This document shows positions 1 through 8,491 of a stretch of 64,000 bases of DNA, one piece after another; positions within the stretch are counted from its first letter, which is position 1, and every line of letters starts with the position of its first letter. The stretch comes from an uncultured Allobosea sp. (GTDB lineage: Bacteria > Pseudomonadota > Alphaproteobacteria > Rhizobiales > Beijerinckiaceae). The stretch lies in NCBI RefSeq assembly GCF_945956895.1, contig NZ_CAMFJF010000003.1, positions 124,001-188,000 on the forward strand, read 5' to 3'. The position numbers and the translations under genes are program-made. The notes beneath the pieces are model-generated. The model had not been told where the DNA came from, did no database searches, and was given only the letters and a program-made list of their open reading frames with translations.

Positions 1-98
1 TCGGCGGATCTTGCGCTCATGCAATCGGGCGATGGCGGCTGGAATCTTGCCGGCCAGTGCAATCGGGTTCACGTTCCGACCCGACCAAGGAGGCCCTC

Positions 99-1019
99 AT
101 GTCGCAACTCCCCGCCGACGATCCGATCCTGGGCGATGCCCGCTCCTGCGAGGCGATCGAGAAGGTGATCGTGCCCCGCTCCCATGATCTCGGCGGCTTT
201 CAGGTCCGCCGGGCGCTGCCGGCCATCGGCCAGCGCATGGTCGGCCCCTTCATCTTCTTCGACCAGATGGGCCCGGCCGAATTCCATCTCGGCGAAGGTC
301 TCGATGTGCGTCCGCACCCGCATATCGGGCTCTCGACCGTGACCTATCTCTTCGACGGCGAGATCATGCATCGCGACTCGCTCGGCACGGCGCTCGCGAT
401 CAAGCCGGGCGCGGTGAACCTGATGACGGCCGGGCGCGGCATCGTCCATTCCGAACGCACCGGCCTAGAAGCGCGCGCCACCGGCCCGAAGCTCTACGGC
501 ATCCAGGCCTGGCTCGCGCTGCCGAAGACGCATGAAGAGGTCGCGCCCGAGTTCAAGCATCACGGCGCCCAGGACCTGCCGCGCATCGTCGAGGGCGGCA
601 AGCGCATCAGCCTGATCATGGGCTCGGCCTATGGCCAGACCTCGCCGGTGCAATTCCCCTGGGACGCGCTCTATGCCGAAGCCGTGCTCTCGCCCGGTTC
701 GATCCTGCCGCTCGATCCCGATTATGACGAGCGCGCGATCTATATCGTCTCGGGCAAGGTCGACATCGCCGGGGAGGAGTTCGGCGCGGGCCAGCTCCTC
801 GTCTTCAAGCCGGGCGACCGCATCTCGATCCTCGCCATCGACCAGAGCCGGGTCATGATCGTCGGCGGCGAGCCGATGGACGGCCCGCGCAACATCTGGT
901 GGAACTTCGTCTCCTCCTCGAAGGAGCGCATCGAGCAGGCCAAGCACGAGTGGAAGACCGGTCGCTTCGACACCGTGCCCGGCGACGAGAGCGAGTTCAT
1001 CCCGCTGCCCGAAGGCTGA
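99..1019 (+). CDS. Pirin family protein
   Basis: A bicupin of 306 residues. Pirins are cupin proteins that bind a metal and act as quercetinase-like dioxygenases or as redox-sensitive protein partners. The N-terminal cupin is recognisable from the segment FFDQMGPAEF, then HPHIGLSTVTY and the MTAGRGIVHSER block, which carry the conserved His and Glu metal ligands. A second, weaker cupin follows with LPLDPDYDERAIYIVSG. I chose the ATG at 99 because AAGGAGG lies just upstream at 87-93; an in-frame ATG at 57 has no such site. The gene stands alone on the plus strand and converges on the MFS gene. The physiological substrate cannot be read from the sequence. Confidence 0.9.
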   Translation: MSQLPADDPILGDARSCEAIEKVIVPRSHDLGGFQVRRALPAIGQRMVGPFIFFDQMGPAEFHLGEGLDVRPHPHIGLSTVTYLFDGEIMHRDSLGTALAIKPGAVNLMTAGRGIVHSERTGLEARATGPKLYGIQAWLALPKTHEEVAPEFKHHGAQDLPRIVEGGKRISLIMGSAYGQTSPVQFPWDALYAEAVLSPGSILPLDPDYDERAIYIVSGKVDIAGEEFGAGQLLVFKPGDRISILAIDQSRVMIVGGEPMDGPRNIWWNFVSSSKERIEQAKHEWKTGRFDTVPGDESEFIPLPEG

Positions 1020-1058
1020 GGCGAGGGTTTCAACTATTCATTCGCGGCTCGCGTTTCG

Positions 1059-1208
1059 CCGTCTTTCCGGGGCGATCCGAAGGATCGAGCCCGGAACCCA
1101 GAACCGATGCCGTTTCCGGGACGGACGCTGTCGGGCCATCGCTCGAACGCATAGTCGCATCGGTTCTGGATTCCGGGCTCAGGCCTGCGGCCTGCCCCGG
1201 AAAGACGG
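1059..1208. repeat. Composite intergenic palindrome (family D)
   Basis: A 150-bp inverted repeat between the convergent pirin and MFS genes. The outer arms are a perfect 14-bp pair, CCGTCTTTCCGGGG at 1059-1072 and its complement at 1195-1208. Inner arms of 24 bp at 1087-1110 and 1157-1180 match at 23 positions. The inner arm core GCATCGGTTCTGG recurs at about 26014, so this is a dispersed family. It could fold into a long hairpin and serve as a bidirectional transcription barrier. Confidence 0.85.
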
Positions 1209-1215
1209 TAGAGGC

Positions 1216-2445
1216 TCAGGCGGCTTCAGAAATATCCCGCAGCCGTGGCACCCGCGAGAAGCCGATCAGCAGCAGCTGGATCAGGAAGCCCGCGGTCGCC
1301 AGCGCCAGGCAGGCGGCGATGCCGAGATGCGCCGCGACGGAGGCGCCGATCGCGGCGCCGATCGGCCGCGCCCCGAAGGTCGCGGTCATGATCAGGGCGG
1401 AAACACGGCCAAGCATGGCGTTCGGCGTCACCGCCTGTCGCAGTGTCATGGTCGAGATCGTCCAGATGATCGGGCCGACGCCGAACAGGAAGAAGCTCGC
1501 GGCAACCAGATAGACCGAGGGCAGCCAGAGCGTCGCGAACATCACGCCGGCCGCGCAAAGCCCTGCGAAGGGTCCGAGCAGGATCAGCGTCCCGAAGGTG
1601 ACCTGCTTCGCGATGGCCGGCGCGAGGATGGCGCCGACGATCATGCCGGCGCCGTAGATGCCCAAGGTGATGCCGACCTGCGTGGCGCTCAAGCCCAGGT
1701 TCTGGACGGCATAGGCGACATAGACGGCCTGGAAGATGAACCAGGAGACGTTGAAGAACACCGCCGTCATCAGGATCGGCCGGAGCAGGTCGTGGCCGGC
1801 GACGAAGCGCGCGCCTTCCTTGAGATCGTCAAGCAGATCGCGGCGCGGGCCTGACGGTGCCTCGTCCTTCGGCAGGCCAGCCAGCAGCATCGCCGCGAGG
1901 ATGGAAAGCCCGGCCGCCAGCCCATAGGCCGTCGAGACGCCGATCCAGCCGACGAGCGCACCGCCCAACGCCGGGCCGCCGGCATAGGCGAAGCTGCGGG
2001 CCAGTTCCAGCCAGCGATTGGCATCCGCCAGCCGCGCGCGCGGCACCACCGAGGGAACGAAAGCAGGAGCGGCGACGCTGTAGCAGACCGTACCGATCGC
2101 CCCGAGCGCCCCCATCAGCGCGAGCCAGCTCAGGTTGAGAGTGCCCGCGGCAAGCAGAAGCGGGATCGCCAGCAGCGAAACCGCGCGCAGCACTTCAGTG
2201 CCAACCATCAGCCGGCGGCGCGAGGCGCGATCGACCATCAGGCCTGCGGGAATCGAGAGCAGGAGGAAGGGCAAGGTCTGCGCCGTCTGCAACCAGCCGG
2301 TCTCGGCCGGTCCGGCCGCGAGCAGGAGGACCGCGGCCAACGGCGCGGCGGCAAGCGCGATCTGCTCCGAGAATTGCGCGAAGAGATTGGACCAGCCGAT
2401 GCGGCGAAATGCCGTCGGCAAAGGCGTGGTATTAGTCAGTTGCAT
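1216..2445 (-). CDS. MFS transporter, exporter-like (MFS_3 type)
   Basis: A hydrophobic protein of about 409 residues with roughly twelve membrane segments. The segment SIPAGLMVDRASRRRLM after the second helix is the MFS motif A loop, and the overall pattern (FRRIGWSNLFAQ start, long loop after helix 6) resembles the EntS-like MFS_3 exporters. The start is uncertain: ATG at 2445 gives the shortest sensible N terminus, while an ATG at 2472 or further upstream would add residues without helices. It is divergent from dxs, with a 183-bp gap. The substrate cannot be inferred. Confidence 0.8.
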   Translation of the reverse strand: MQLTNTTPLPTAFRRIGWSNLFAQFSEQIALAAAPLAAVLLLAAGPAETGWLQTAQTLPFLLLSIPAGLMVDRASRRRLMVGTEVLRAVSLLAIPLLLAAGTLNLSWLALMGALGAIGTVCYSVAAPAFVPSVVPRARLADANRWLELARSFAYAGGPALGGALVGWIGVSTAYGLAAGLSILAAMLLAGLPKDEAPSGPRRDLLDDLKEGARFVAGHDLLRPILMTAVFFNVSWFIFQAVYVAYAVQNLGLSATQVGITLGIYGAGMIVGAILAPAIAKQVTFGTLILLGPFAGLCAAGVMFATLWLPSVYLVAASFFLFGVGPIIWTISTMTLRQAVTPNAMLGRVSALIMTATFGARPIGAAIGASVAAHLGIAACLALATAGFLIQLLLIGFSRVPRLRDISEAA

Positions 2446-2627
2446 GGTGTTTGCGTCCCCGGAAGCGGTCATGGGCGCACTGAAATCCGTTGCAGGCGTC
2501 GGAACCACCCGTTTCGTGGCAAGGCGACACGCGCGCCGTCGACTTGGTCGAAAACACAACTGTGGTTTGCAAGCGCGCCGCGCAGGCTCTATTTCGAGGG
2601 CATCCCAGCGAAGGATCAGACAGCCTC

Positions 2628-4538
2628 GTGCCCCGCCCCGCCACGCCGCTCCTCGACACGATCCACGACCCCGCCGACCTGCGGGCCCTCGACGATGCCA
2701 AGCTGCGCCAGCTCGCCGACGAGCTCCGGCTCGAGACGATCGACGCCGTCTCCGTCACCGGCGGGCATCTCGGCGCGGGCTTAGGCGTGGTCGAGCTGAC
2801 CGTCGCGCTGCATCATGTCTTCGATACGCCGCGCGACCGAGTGATCTGGGATGTCGGCCACCAGGCCTATCCGCACAAGATCCTGACCGGGCGGCGCGAG
2901 CGCATTCGCACGCTGCGCCAGCCGGGCGGCCTTTCCGGCTTCACCAAGCGCGCCGAGAGCGACTACGACCCGTTCGGCGCGGCGCATTCCTCGACCTCGA
3001 TCTCTGCGGGGCTCGGCATGGCGGTCGGACGCGATCTCTCCGGCGGGCGCAACAATGTCGTCGCTGTGATCGGCGATGGCGCTATGTCCGCCGGCATGGC
3101 CTATGAGGCCATGAACAATGCCGGCGCGCTCGGCTCGCGCCTCATCGTCATCCTCAACGACAACGACATGTCGATCGCCCCGCCCGTCGGCGCGATGTCG
3201 GCCTATCTGGCGCGGCTCGTCTCGGGGCGGACCTACCGCTCGATCCGCGAGGTCGCCAAGCAGCTCGCCGAGAAGCTGCCGCGCTTCTTCCACGACAAGG
3301 CGCGGCGCACCGAGGAATATGCCCGCGGTTTCTGGACCGGCGGGACGATGTTCGAGGAGCTCGGCTTCTACTATGTCGGGCCGATCGACGGGCACAATCT
3401 CGACCATCTGCTGCCGGTGCTGCGCAATGTCCGCGACGCCGAGAGCGGGCCGATCCTCGTCCATGTCGTCACGCAGAAGGGCAAAGGCTATGCCCCGGCC
3501 GAGGCCAGCGCCGACAAATACCACGGCGTGGTCAAGTTCGACCCCGTCACCGGCCAGCAGGCCAAGACGCCGGCCAATGCGCCGAGCTACACCAATGTCT
3601 TCGCCCAGGCCCTTATCAAGCAGGCGCGCGAGGATGACAAGGTCGTCGCCGTCACCGCCGCGATGCCGTCCGGCACCGGGCTCGACGCCTTCGGCAAGGA
3701 GTTCCCGGGCCGCACCTTCGATGTCGGCATCGCCGAGCAGCACGCGGTGACCTTCGCGGCCGGCCTCGCGACCGAGGGCTACAAGCCCTTCGTGGCGATC
3801 TACTCGACCTTCATGCAGCGCGCCTACGACCAGATCGTCCATGACGTGGCGATCCAGAAGCTGCCGGTGCGCTTCGCACTCGACCGGGCCGGGCTCGTCG
3901 GCGCAGACGGCGCGACCCATGCCGGCTCCTTCGACATCGCCTATCTCGCCTGCCTGCCGGACATGGTGGTGATGGCGGCCGCCGACGAGGCCGAGCTCAC
4001 CCATATGGTCGCGACCGCCGCAGCCTATGACGAGGGGCCGATTGCCTTCCGCTATCCGCGCGGCGAAGGCGTCGGCGTCGAGATTCCCGATGTCGGCGTG
4101 CCCCTCCCGATCGGCAAGGGCCGCATCGTTCGCGAGGGCACACGGATCGCGCTGCTCTCGCTCGGCACGCGGCTGGCCGAATGCCTCAAGGCGGCCGAGC
4201 TGTTGGCGCAGCGCGGCCTGTCGACGACGGTCGCCGATGCCCGCTTCGCCAAGCCGCTCGACGAGGCGCTGATCCTCAAGCTCGCCCGCGAGCACGAAGT
4301 TCTCGTCACCGTCGAGGAAGGTTCGGTCGGCGGCTTCGGCAGCCATGTGCTGCATCTGCTGGCGCTGAACGGCGCGCTCGATGCCGGCCTGAAGATCAGG
4401 AGCCTGACGCTGCCCGACGTCTTCCAGGATCATGACAAGCCGGATGCGATGTATGCCGCAGCCGGGCTCGACGCCGCCGGCATTGTCAAGGCCGTCGAGG
4501 CCGCGCTGGGCCGGCCCAGCGTCGTGAAGCTGGCCTGA
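2628..4538 (+). CDS. dxs: 1-deoxy-D-xylulose-5-phosphate synthase
   Basis: Condenses pyruvate and glyceraldehyde 3-phosphate into DXP, the first step of the MEP isoprenoid pathway, in the cytoplasm. The thiamine diphosphate and Mg signature begins at GDG (residues 149-151) and runs to NDNDMS. The general base glutamate is in [10 protein letters not shown] at about residue 370, and the [12 protein letters not shown] region is typical of DXS. I place the start at GTG 2628 with AAGGA at 2611-2615. This gives 636 residues, the usual family length, whereas the open frame from ATG 2490 adds 46 residues with no family character. tlyA follows 10 bases downstream, a pairing common in alphaproteobacteria. 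Confidence 0.95.
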   Translation: MPRPATPLLDTIHDPADLRALDDAKLRQLADELRLETIDAVSVTGGHLGAGLGVVELTVALHHVFDTPRDRVIWDVGHQAYPHKILTGRRERIRTLRQPGGLSGFTKRAESDYDPFGAAHSSTSISAGLGMAVGRDLSGGRNNVVAVIGDGAMSAGMAYEAMNNAGALGSRLIVILNDNDMSIAPPVGAMSAYLARLVSGRTYRSIREVAKQLAEKLPRFFHDKARRTEEYARGFWTGGTMFEELGFYYVGPIDGHNLDHLLPVLRNVRDAESGPILVHVVTQKGKGYAPAEASADKYHGVVKFDPVTGQQAKTPANAPSYTNVFAQALIKQAREDDKVVAVTAAMPSGTGLDAFGKEFPGRTFDVGIAEQHAVTFAAGLATEGYKPFVAIYSTFMQRAYDQIVHDVAIQKLPVRFALDRAGLVGADGATHAGSFDIAYLACLPDMVVMAAADEAELTHMVATAAAYDEGPIAFRYPRGEGVGVEIPDVGVPLPIGKGRIVREGTRIALLSLGTRLAECLKAAELLAQRGLSTTVADARFAKPLDEALILKLAREHEVLVTVEEGSVGGFGSHVLHLLALNGALDAGLKIRSLTLPDVFQDHDKPDAMYAAAGLDAAGIVKAVEAALGRPSVVKLA

Positions 4539-4548
4539 CGGCTTCGAC

Positions 4549-5277
4549 ATGAAAAGCCGTGCAGACCAGTTGCTCGTCGAGCGCGGCTTCTTCGAAAGCC
4601 GCGCGCGGGCGCAAGCTGCGATCGCGGCCGGGCTAGTTACCGCCAACGGCGCGCCGGTGCGCAAAGCTTCGGAGATGGTGGCCGATGACGCGGAGGTCAC
4701 CGCGCAGGCGCCGCACCCTTACGTCTCGCGTGGTGGCCTCAAGCTCGCCGGCGCGCTCGATGCCTTCGGCTTCGATCCGCGGGGGCTCACCTGCCTCGAT
4801 GTCGGCTCCTCGACCGGCGGTTTCACCGATCTGTTGTTGCAACGCGGCGCGTGCCATGTCGTCGCAGTCGATGTCGGGCGCGACCAGCTTCATCATTCGC
4901 TGCGAGCCGATCCGCGCGTCACCAGCTTCGAAGGGCAGGACATCCGCACGCTGGATACCGAAGCCCTGCCGGAGCGACCGAGCCTCGCCGCGATCGACGT
5001 CAGCTTCATCTCGCTGAAACTGGTGCTGCCGGCCGTCGCTGCCCTGCTCACGCCAGACGCCGGCATCGCCGCATTGATCAAGCCGCAATTCGAAGCTGGC
5101 CGCGCCGCGCTCAAGAAGGGCATCGTCCGGGACGAGGCGATCCAGTTGCAGGTGTGCGACGAGATTGTCGCAGTGTTGCAAGAGCTGGGCTTTACGGTCG
5201 ACGGGCCGATCCCCTCCCCGATCGAGGGTGGCGACGGCAATCGCGAATTTCTGGTCGGCGCGCGGCGGCCTGCCTGA
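4549..5277 (+). CDS. tlyA: TlyA family rRNA 2'-O-methyltransferase
   Basis: A 242-residue protein with an N-terminal S4 RNA-binding domain (about 1-65) followed by an FtsJ-like Rossmann methyltransferase domain. The S-adenosylmethionine loop is DVGSSTGGFTD at residues 84-94, and AAIDVSFISLKLVLP is the following acidic strand. Family members methylate the 2'-O of cytidines in 16S and/or 23S rRNA, and their loss gives capreomycin resistance in mycobacteria; the older name is hemolysin A. It starts 10 bases after dxs and is probably co-transcribed. Its stop codon abuts the stop codon of the convergent gene at 5278. Confidence 0.93.
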   Translation: MKSRADQLLVERGFFESRARAQAAIAAGLVTANGAPVRKASEMVADDAEVTAQAPHPYVSRGGLKLAGALDAFGFDPRGLTCLDVGSSTGGFTDLLLQRGACHVVAVDVGRDQLHHSLRADPRVTSFEGQDIRTLDTEALPERPSLAAIDVSFISLKLVLPAVAALLTPDAGIAALIKPQFEAGRAALKKGIVRDEAIQLQVCDEIVAVLQELGFTVDGPIPSPIEGGDGNREFLVGARRPA

Positions 5278-5778
5278 TCAGCGCGCCAGCAAGGCGTCGA
5301 TCTGGGCCTGAAGGGCAGCATCCTCGAACGCGCCGATATCGATCATGCCGTTCGCGTTGATGAACTGGGTCGCGCGGGCGATCTGGCGGCGCAGAGCCTC
5401 GCCGGCAACCTCGATGATCTCCGGCAGCTCTGGTGAAGGTGACGTTTCCGCGAGCAGCGCCGTCACGGTCGTGACAAGGCGTGCCATGGAACGGCAGACC
5501 TCCTCGAACCTCTCGCGCAGCGCCAGGTCGATCCGGTCATAGGCTGCCAGCGCCTCGGCTGCGCAACGCAGCGGCGATATCTCGAAATGCCCGCGATAGC
5601 AGAGGCCTCGCCAGGATTGCAGGTCTTCAATGACGCTGTCGTCGCTCGTCGCCATCTCGATCAGCATCAGGGCTTCACTGTAGCGATTGAGGAAATCGGT
5701 CGACAGACGCGGATGAACACCGGCGTCGAGCCGGTCGGCCGCCGTTCCAGCCAGCATGTCCGTCGCGATGACGCTCAT
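5278..5778 (-). CDS. Hypothetical protein, 166 residues
   Basis: I do not recognise a family. The protein looks soluble, mainly helical and acidic, with no signal peptide, membrane segment or obvious catalytic motif. Short hydrophobic-helical blocks such as RFEEVCRSMARLVTTVTALL suggest a helical bundle. It is a single gene, tail to tail with tlyA (the stop codons touch), and divergent from the SRAP gene with an 86-bp gap. The coding character (high GC at third positions, no competing frame with family similarity) supports it being real. Confidence 0.65.
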   Translation of the reverse strand: MSVIATDMLAGTAADRLDAGVHPRLSTDFLNRYSEALMLIEMATSDDSVIEDLQSWRGLCYRGHFEISPLRCAAEALAAYDRIDLALRERFEEVCRSMARLVTTVTALLAETSPSPELPEIIEVAGEALRRQIARATQFINANGMIDIGAFEDAALQAQIDALLAR

Positions 5779-5864
5779 CCGCTACCCCAAATCGGCGCGA
5801 CTATGTTCGTGCAACCGCAAATAAAGTGTTGCTTCCGAACGCTCGTCTCGACCTAAACAGCGGC

Positions 5865-6632
5865 ATGTGCGGACGCTACGCGATCACCCTGCCACCCGAA
5901 GCGATGCGCGAGACCTTCGGCTATCGCGAGCAGCCGAATTTCCCGCCGCGCTACAATATCGCACCGACGCAGCCGGTGCCGATCGTCAGGCTGCATGACG
6001 GGGCGCGGCAGTTCATGCTGATGCGCTGGGGCTTCATTCCGGGTTGGGTCAAGGACGCCAAGGATTTCCCGCTCGTCATCAATATCCGCATCGAGAGCGC
6101 CGCCGAGAAGCCCTCCTTCCGCAACGCCCTGACACGGCGGCGCTGCCTGCTGCCGGCCGACGCGTTCTACGAATGGCGCCGCAGCGGCGCCGGCAAACAG
6201 GCCCGCAACGAAGCTTTCCTGTTCCGGAAGCCGGATCGCGGCCTCTTCGCCTTCGCCGCACTCTGGGAGACCTGGCATTCGCCAGATGGCTCCGAGATCG
6301 ACACGGTCGCGATGATGACCGGGCCGGCCAACGGCACGATGGCCCCGATCCATCACCGCAGCCCGATCATCCTCGATCCCCGCGATTACCAGGCCTGGCT
6401 CGACCCGCAGGCCACGCCGGAGCAGACCGGGCGCCTGCTGAAACCGCCGCCCGACGATCTGCTGGAGGCGGTCGCCATCGGCAATGCGGTCAACAAGGTC
6501 GCGAATGACTCGGCCGAGCTTCAGCTGCCACGCGCCGAGTTGCCGCCGGAGGAAGCCCCCGAGGAACCAAAGCGCCATGCGCGCAAAGCGGCCCGGTCTC
6601 CCGCAGATGACGGGCAAGGCAGCCTGTTCTAG
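5865..6632 (+). CDS. SOS response-associated peptidase / DNA-protein crosslink (SRAP, YedK/HMCES type)
   Basis: A 255-residue SRAP protein. These proteins use the cysteine exposed after Met removal to form a thiazolidine crosslink with abasic sites in single-stranded DNA, protecting them from error-prone processing. The start MCGRY (Cys2) fixes ATG 5865; an earlier in-frame ATG at 5826 would bury the catalytic cysteine. The other active-site elements are visible: NIRIES (Asn73, Arg75, Glu77), FYEWRR (Glu103) and PIHHRSP (His163/164). A basic C-terminal tail follows from about residue 235. No perfect alphaproteobacterial LexA box is visible in the short upstream gap. Confidence 0.95.
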   Translation: MCGRYAITLPPEAMRETFGYREQPNFPPRYNIAPTQPVPIVRLHDGARQFMLMRWGFIPGWVKDAKDFPLVINIRIESAAEKPSFRNALTRRRCLLPADAFYEWRRSGAGKQARNEAFLFRKPDRGLFAFAALWETWHSPDGSEIDTVAMMTGPANGTMAPIHHRSPIILDPRDYQAWLDPQATPEQTGRLLKPPPDDLLEAVAIGNAVNKVANDSAELQLPRAELPPEEAPEEPKRHARKAARSPADDGQGSLF

Positions 6633-6682
6633 CGCCGGATTCGTGCTCTGATCGTCGTGAGAAGACGACGAGGAGACGCGAT

Positions 6683-8278
6683 ATGCACGGCCGCCGCCCC
6701 ACGATGACCTCCCGCCACGGCATGGTTGCCGCGGCCCATCCTCTGGCGGCACAGGCCGGCGCAAGACTGCTGGCGCAGGGCGGCAACGCCTTCGACGCCG
6801 CCGCCGCCACCGCCGCCGCGCTCAACGTGGTCGAGCCGTTCATGTCGGGGCTCGCCGGCATGGGCTTGTCGACGATGTGGGTCGCCGCCGAGAAGCGGGT
6901 GCGCGTGCTCGATTTCGTGCCGCCGATCCCGGCGAGCTTCCCGGCAGGCCGCTTCAGCAAGCGCACCGATCTGGAGCGCGGCGCGCTCGCGGTCGCCTCG
7001 CCCGGCAATCTCGCCGGCTGGTGCGAGCTGGTGAAGACCTATGGCCGCAAGTCGCTGGCCGAGGTCTTCGCGCCGGCCATCGCGCTGGCACGGGACGGGT
7101 CCGCGCTGGCCGAATTCGGCGCGGCGGAGTTCGAGGAGAACGATCCGCTCTTGGAAAAAATCCCGGCGCTTTACCCGGCCTGGTCGAAGAATTACCAGCC
7201 CAACGGCCCGATGCATCTCGGCTCGGTTCTCGTCCAGTCCGATCTTGCGAAGACGCTGAGCGAGATCGCCGAGAAGGGGCCGGAGCATTTCTATCGCGGC
7301 GTGCTCGGCGAGAAGGTCATCGCGCATCTGCAGGCGCTCGGCGGCTCGCTGACCATGGCCGATCTCGCGGCGGTCAAGACGGTCTGGCGCGAGCCGATGG
7401 CGGCGAGCTTCAAGGGATTGTCAGTGCACGTCCCGCCGCCGCCCTGCGAGGGCTTCCAGTTCCTGCTGACCTTGCGCCTGCTCGACGGGATCGATCTTGC
7501 GTCCAAGCCGCGGGACGGGGCTGATCATCTCGACCTCGTCTATCGCGCGATCCGCCTCGCGGCGGGCGAGCGCATCGCCCATAACAATCCCTCGCCGGAG
7601 AAGCTCGCCGAGATCATGTCGGAGGCCTCGATCGCGCGCCTGCGGCAGCGCCTGACCGACGGCAAGCCGGTGACCGGGCCGACCGAGCAATGGGTGCCGC
7701 AGGACAAGGAAGACCCGGCGCACACCACCTCGCTCTCGGTCGCCGACAGCGAGGGCAACCTGATCTGCATCACCCAGAGCCTCGGCAGCCCCTTCGGCAG
7801 CGGCGTGGTCGTGCCCGGCACGGGGCTCTGCTTCAACAACTTCCTGTACTGGGCCGATGTCCAGCCCGGCAGCCCGAACCGCTCGAAGCCCGGCGACGAA
7901 CTGCCGATGTGCATGTCGCCGACGCTCTCGACTCGCGACGGCAAGCCCGTGCTCGCGCTCGGCACGCCCGGCAGCTACGGCATCATGCAGACGCAGGCGC
8001 AAGCCATGGTCCAGCATCTCGTCTACGGCTTGCCGCTGCAGGAGGCGATCGAGGCGCCCCGCGCCCGGCTCTGGGATGGTCGCCTCGTCGAGATCGAGAA
8101 CCGGATCACGCCGGAGACGATCGCCGAACTGATCAAGCGCGGCCACGAGGCACGCGCCTTCGATGTCGGCTGGACGATGCGTTGCGGCGGCATGCAGGCG
8201 GTGGCGGTCGATCCTGCGACCGGCGTGTTCACCGGCGCCGCCGACCCGCGCCGCGATGGCTATGTCGCGACGCCGTGA
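6683..8278 (+). CDS. Gamma-glutamyltransferase family protein
   Basis: A 531-residue Ntn-hydrolase proenzyme. GGT-type enzymes cleave themselves to expose a threonine and then hydrolyse or transfer gamma-glutamyl groups. The predicted cleavage and nucleophile is Thr348 in AHTTSLSVAD, and LGSPFGSGVVVPGTG plus CMSPTLSTRDGKP correspond to the substrate-binding loops of the small subunit. The classical TTHxS motif is TTSLS here, so the His two residues after the nucleophile is replaced by Ser. I see no signal peptide, unlike periplasmic GGTs, so a cytoplasmic amidohydrolase of related type is possible. GAGGAG just upstream supports ATG 6683. Confidence 0.85.
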   Translation: MHGRRPTMTSRHGMVAAAHPLAAQAGARLLAQGGNAFDAAAATAAALNVVEPFMSGLAGMGLSTMWVAAEKRVRVLDFVPPIPASFPAGRFSKRTDLERGALAVASPGNLAGWCELVKTYGRKSLAEVFAPAIALARDGSALAEFGAAEFEENDPLLEKIPALYPAWSKNYQPNGPMHLGSVLVQSDLAKTLSEIAEKGPEHFYRGVLGEKVIAHLQALGGSLTMADLAAVKTVWREPMAASFKGLSVHVPPPPCEGFQFLLTLRLLDGIDLASKPRDGADHLDLVYRAIRLAAGERIAHNNPSPEKLAEIMSEASIARLRQRLTDGKPVTGPTEQWVPQDKEDPAHTTSLSVADSEGNLICITQSLGSPFGSGVVVPGTGLCFNNFLYWADVQPGSPNRSKPGDELPMCMSPTLSTRDGKPVLALGTPGSYGIMQTQAQAMVQHLVYGLPLQEAIEAPRARLWDGRLVEIENRITPETIAELIKRGHEARAFDVGWTMRCGGMQAVAVDPATGVFTGAADPRRDGYVATP

Positions 8279-8313
8279 GGCGTCACGGCCGAGTTCAGAA
8301 AATGGCGCGGGAT

Positions 8314-8457
8314 CCCCTCTCCTGTAAGGAGAGGGGTAGGGGTGAGGTGTAGGCCCCTGGACCAGCTCGCTCTGGTCTACCGCAGCAGTGGTTGGGGTAC
8401 GGCCAAGGCGTCCAACGGCCTACCCCTCACCCTGCCCTCTCCCTCCGGGAGAGGGTT
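8314..8457. repeat. Intergenic inverted repeat (TACCCCTCAC type)
   Basis: Two arms, 8314-8347 and about 8419-8457, between two convergent genes. The first contains CCCCTCTCC...GGAGAGGGG and GTAGGGGTGAGG; the second contains the complement CCTACCCCTCACC followed by a CCCTCTCC/GGAGAGGG hairpin. Each arm also folds on itself. Similar units are common between genes in alphaproteobacteria. No coding sequence is seen in the 213-bp gap. Confidence 0.75.
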
Positions 8458-8491
8458 CCCGCGGTATCTGAGCCTACTTGGTGATCTGACG

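Noticed and set aside
1-98. 3' end of an upstream gene at the window start
   Set aside because: No frame on either strand shows a recognisable C terminus in the first 98 bases.
5779-5864. SOS (LexA) box upstream of the SRAP gene
   Set aside because: I looked for GTTC-N7-GTTC; only single half-sites such as GAAC at 5837 are present.
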